Shown piece by piece: positions 62,111 through 64,000 of a stretch of 64,000 nucleotides of DNA. The stretch comes from Cocos nucifera. Lineage: Eukaryota > Streptophyta > Magnoliopsida > Arecales > Arecaceae. Location of the stretch: positions 994,798-1,058,797 of the forward strand of contig QRFJ01000060.1 of NCBI GenBank assembly GCA_006176705.1. The letters are read 5' to 3'. How positions within the stretch are numbered: the first letter of the stretch is position 1; each line of letters starts with the position of its first letter. A model generated the notes under the pieces. That model made no database searches. It was not told the DNA's origin and saw only the letters and a list, made by a program, of their open reading frames with translations. A program made the translations under genes and the position numbers.

Positions 62111-63191
62111 GGATTCCAAGTACCTGAAAAGAAGTCCAACATGGAAGAGCTGATGGTCAAATTTATGCAAAACCAAGAAGCAACTATAAAAAATTTGGAA
62201 GCCAAACTTAGGCAGGACCAAACAGCAGCAATTCGAAACTTGGAGATGCAAATAGGTCAAATGGCTAAGATAATCTCCGAGAGACCTCAAGGATCCTTGC
62301 CAAGCAATACGGAGACAAATCCAAGGGAGCAAGTCAATGCTATCACCCTAAGAAGTGGTACAAAGTTGGAGGAGCCACATCAGAAGAATGAGACTGAAGA
62401 GCCAACTACAAATAAGGAACCATCAACTCAAATTCGTCAGTCACCAAAACAACCAGCAGATGGATGGTCTTCAGGTATACGGTTTGCTGATCCAAATGTG
62501 AAGCCCTACGTGCCGCCACTACCATTCCCAGAGAGACAAATACAGCATCCAGATAAGAAATTTTCTAACTTTTTCAAAATTTTAAAGAATTTACATATTA
62601 ATATTCCTTTTGTAGATGCTATTACTCAAATGCCCAGGTATGCCAAGTTTCTCAAAGAAATCTTAACAAATAAGAAAAAGCTGAAGGAGCATGAGAGAAT
62701 AAATTTGAATGAAGAATGCTCAGCAATACTTCAAAATAAATTACCACAGAAGTTAAAAGATCCAGGGAGTTTTACTATCCCCTGCATTATTGGTGATTGT
62801 AGTTTTGATAAAGTTTTATGTGATTTAGGAGCAAGCATTAATCTCATGCCTTTTTCTATTTTCAGGAAAGCTGGGTCTAGGAGAACCAAAGCCTACCACT
62901 ATTACTCTTCAATTAGCCGACAGATCCATTAAATATCCAAGAGGTATAGTGGAGGATGTCTTGGTAAAGGTAAACAAGTTTATTTTTCCTGTTGATTTTA
63001 TTGTTCTTGATATGGAAGAAGATTATGATGTACCCCTTATTTTAGGGAGACCCTTTTTAGCTACTGGAGGAGCTTTAATAGATGTTCAACAAGAAAAATT
63101 AATTCTTAGAGTCCAAGACGAACAAGTTACTTTTAATATTTTTAAAGATACTAAACATCCTGATGATAATCAAACTTATTTTTCTAATTGA
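62111..63191 (+). pseudogene. Athila-type gag-pro region with aspartic protease, frameshifted
   Basis: A Gln/Glu-rich coiled-coil-like stretch (MEELMVKFMQNQEATIKNLE) is followed by AITLRSGTKLEEP, a common Athila landmark. The protease core CDLGASINLMPFSIF lies at about 62,819-62,863, with DLGAS in place of the usual D(S/T)G; this variant is normal for Athila. A frameshift near 62,875 separates it from VDFIVLDMEEDYDVPLILGR and PFLATGGALIDV (62,949-63,191). The protease would cut the polyprotein. Confidence 0.88.
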
Positions 63192-64000
63192 TATTATTGA
63201 CAATCCATTATATGAGAATTCTGTAGAAAATAGGTTTGAGACTATAAAAGCGAGCAATGTCAAATTGAAAGAAGACTCGATCAAACATGAAAGTATTCCA
63301 ATTGAAGTGGCACCAGATTGATCCACTTTAGAACTCAAAGAAAGTCAAGCTGAAGACTATAAATCAGAACTACTAGATAGGTTGTTTCTTTTCTTTTTAG
63401 TTTTGATCATTTTTCTTTTCTTTTATTTTTCAGTAATTTATTGTTGCTCTTTTACTGCTCTGGTGTGTATTTTCAATTTTGCAGAAAAATCAATGAGAAC
63501 TCAAGCAAAATTTCAAAGCTCCAAAGAACCAGACTGAATAAAATCAGGTGTATTCCTTCCTATCCTTTATTACATCCTTTATTTTTCTTTCTCCTTTAAG
63601 ACAATGTAGAACAATAATTAATAATAAAAAAAAAATCATGTGTCAAGAAGAAAATCTTGAGCAAGATAAACTGGATAAGTGATAAAAGATAGAATTATTT
63701 GCTAATGAATGTAATGAGTTAAAGAAGTAGATTAGTTGGTCAACTTTTAGCAGCCTACTTAGGTCATTAAAAGATTATTAGCACTTTTTATTGCACATGC
63801 ACACTAACAAGGCAAAGTAGGTATTGATTATAAGGCCAACTGAGGATTCAATTATCACTAAAAATTGATAATTAATATACATTCTAATCAAAGAAACTTG
63901 AATTTAAGGAAAGAGCTACCTGCCTATAAATAAAGTGCAAAAGACAGAGTATATGTGGATTGCCCAAAGCCTAGTAACTGGGTCTCTGCACCTAGGTCAA
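63192..64000 (+). other. Sequence after protease of the Athila-type element, no RT visible
   Basis: Reading frames are short. A fragment at 63,196-63,330 still reads like a linker rich in Glu and Lys (ENRFETIKASNVKLKEDSIK). From about 63,370 the sequence is T-rich and non-coding. I see no RT, RNase H or integrase motif up to the window edge. Confidence 0.6.

Larger units (their letters stand above)
59084..64000 (+). mobile_element. Athila-type Ty3/gypsy element inserted in CACTA copy 2, right end outside the window
   Basis: A 1.77-kb 5' LTR (TGATAAG to GCATCA), a tRNA-Asp primer site, and an Athila-type gag and protease follow in order. The element breaks the CACTA gene frame between GACAG (59,079-59,083) and TGATAAG. 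After protease no RT is seen to 64,000. A stretch near 63,340-63,375 (CAAGCTGAAGACTATAAATC) resembles the sequence that normally follows integrase, which suggests that RT to integrase was deleted. Confidence 0.85.

Noticed and set aside
63672..63690. GATAAGTGATAAAA, matching the start of the Athila-type LTR, as a possible 3' LTR start
   Set aside because: Similarity stops after 14 bases and the next 30 bases do not follow the LTR.

Overview
The window looks like a transposable-element-rich interval of a plant nuclear genome. Only one host gene segment can be supported. The element families (Tat-type and Athila-type Ty3/gypsy, Ty1/copia, CACTA, Mutator-like MITE) and the GC-rich first exon of an MSL10-like channel suggest a monocot, possibly a palm. 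The species guess is inference only.

Layout. 1-6.6 kb: the first exon of a mechanosensitive channel gene (MSL10-like, minus strand, 2454-3718), its pyrimidine-rich leader, and AT-rich intergenic DNA with a 116-bp AT microsatellite. 6.66-9.27 kb: a decayed, internally deleted Ty3/gypsy element on the minus strand. 9.29-27.2 kb: an old Tat-type Ty3/gypsy element on the plus strand, with recognisable gag, protease, RT, RNase H and integrase, a tandem repeat block, an antisense accessory ORF and both LTRs. It is split by a probable solo copia LTR, which is itself split by a 5.4-kb CACTA element (13,754-19,134, AAA target duplication). 28.7-50.3 kb: a unit of about 3.4 kb present three times in tandem. 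Copies 1 and 2 carry a 1.1-kb foldback MITE that copy 3 lacks. Copy 2 is interrupted by two related gag-only Tat-type elements: A (33,509-40,145, AAATA duplication) and B (41,529-46,762). Copy 3 is interrupted by a probable solo LTR. 52.8-59.1 kb: a copia gag remnant interrupted by a second CACTA copy. 59.1-64 kb: an Athila-type element inserted in that CACTA and running off the right edge.

No cellular pathway joins these parts; the story is layered insertion. The most notable signals are these. (1) The regions between the pol tail and the 3' LTR of elements A and B are arrays of imperfect palindromes whose two arms change together between copies. (2) Elements A and B lost the protease-to-integrase block independently while keeping gag, the last ~45 codons of pol and the LTRs; B keeps an open gag frame. 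(3) Both CACTA copies keep a foldback of about 1 kb. (4) The tandem units preserve an empty site that orders the duplications and insertions in time.
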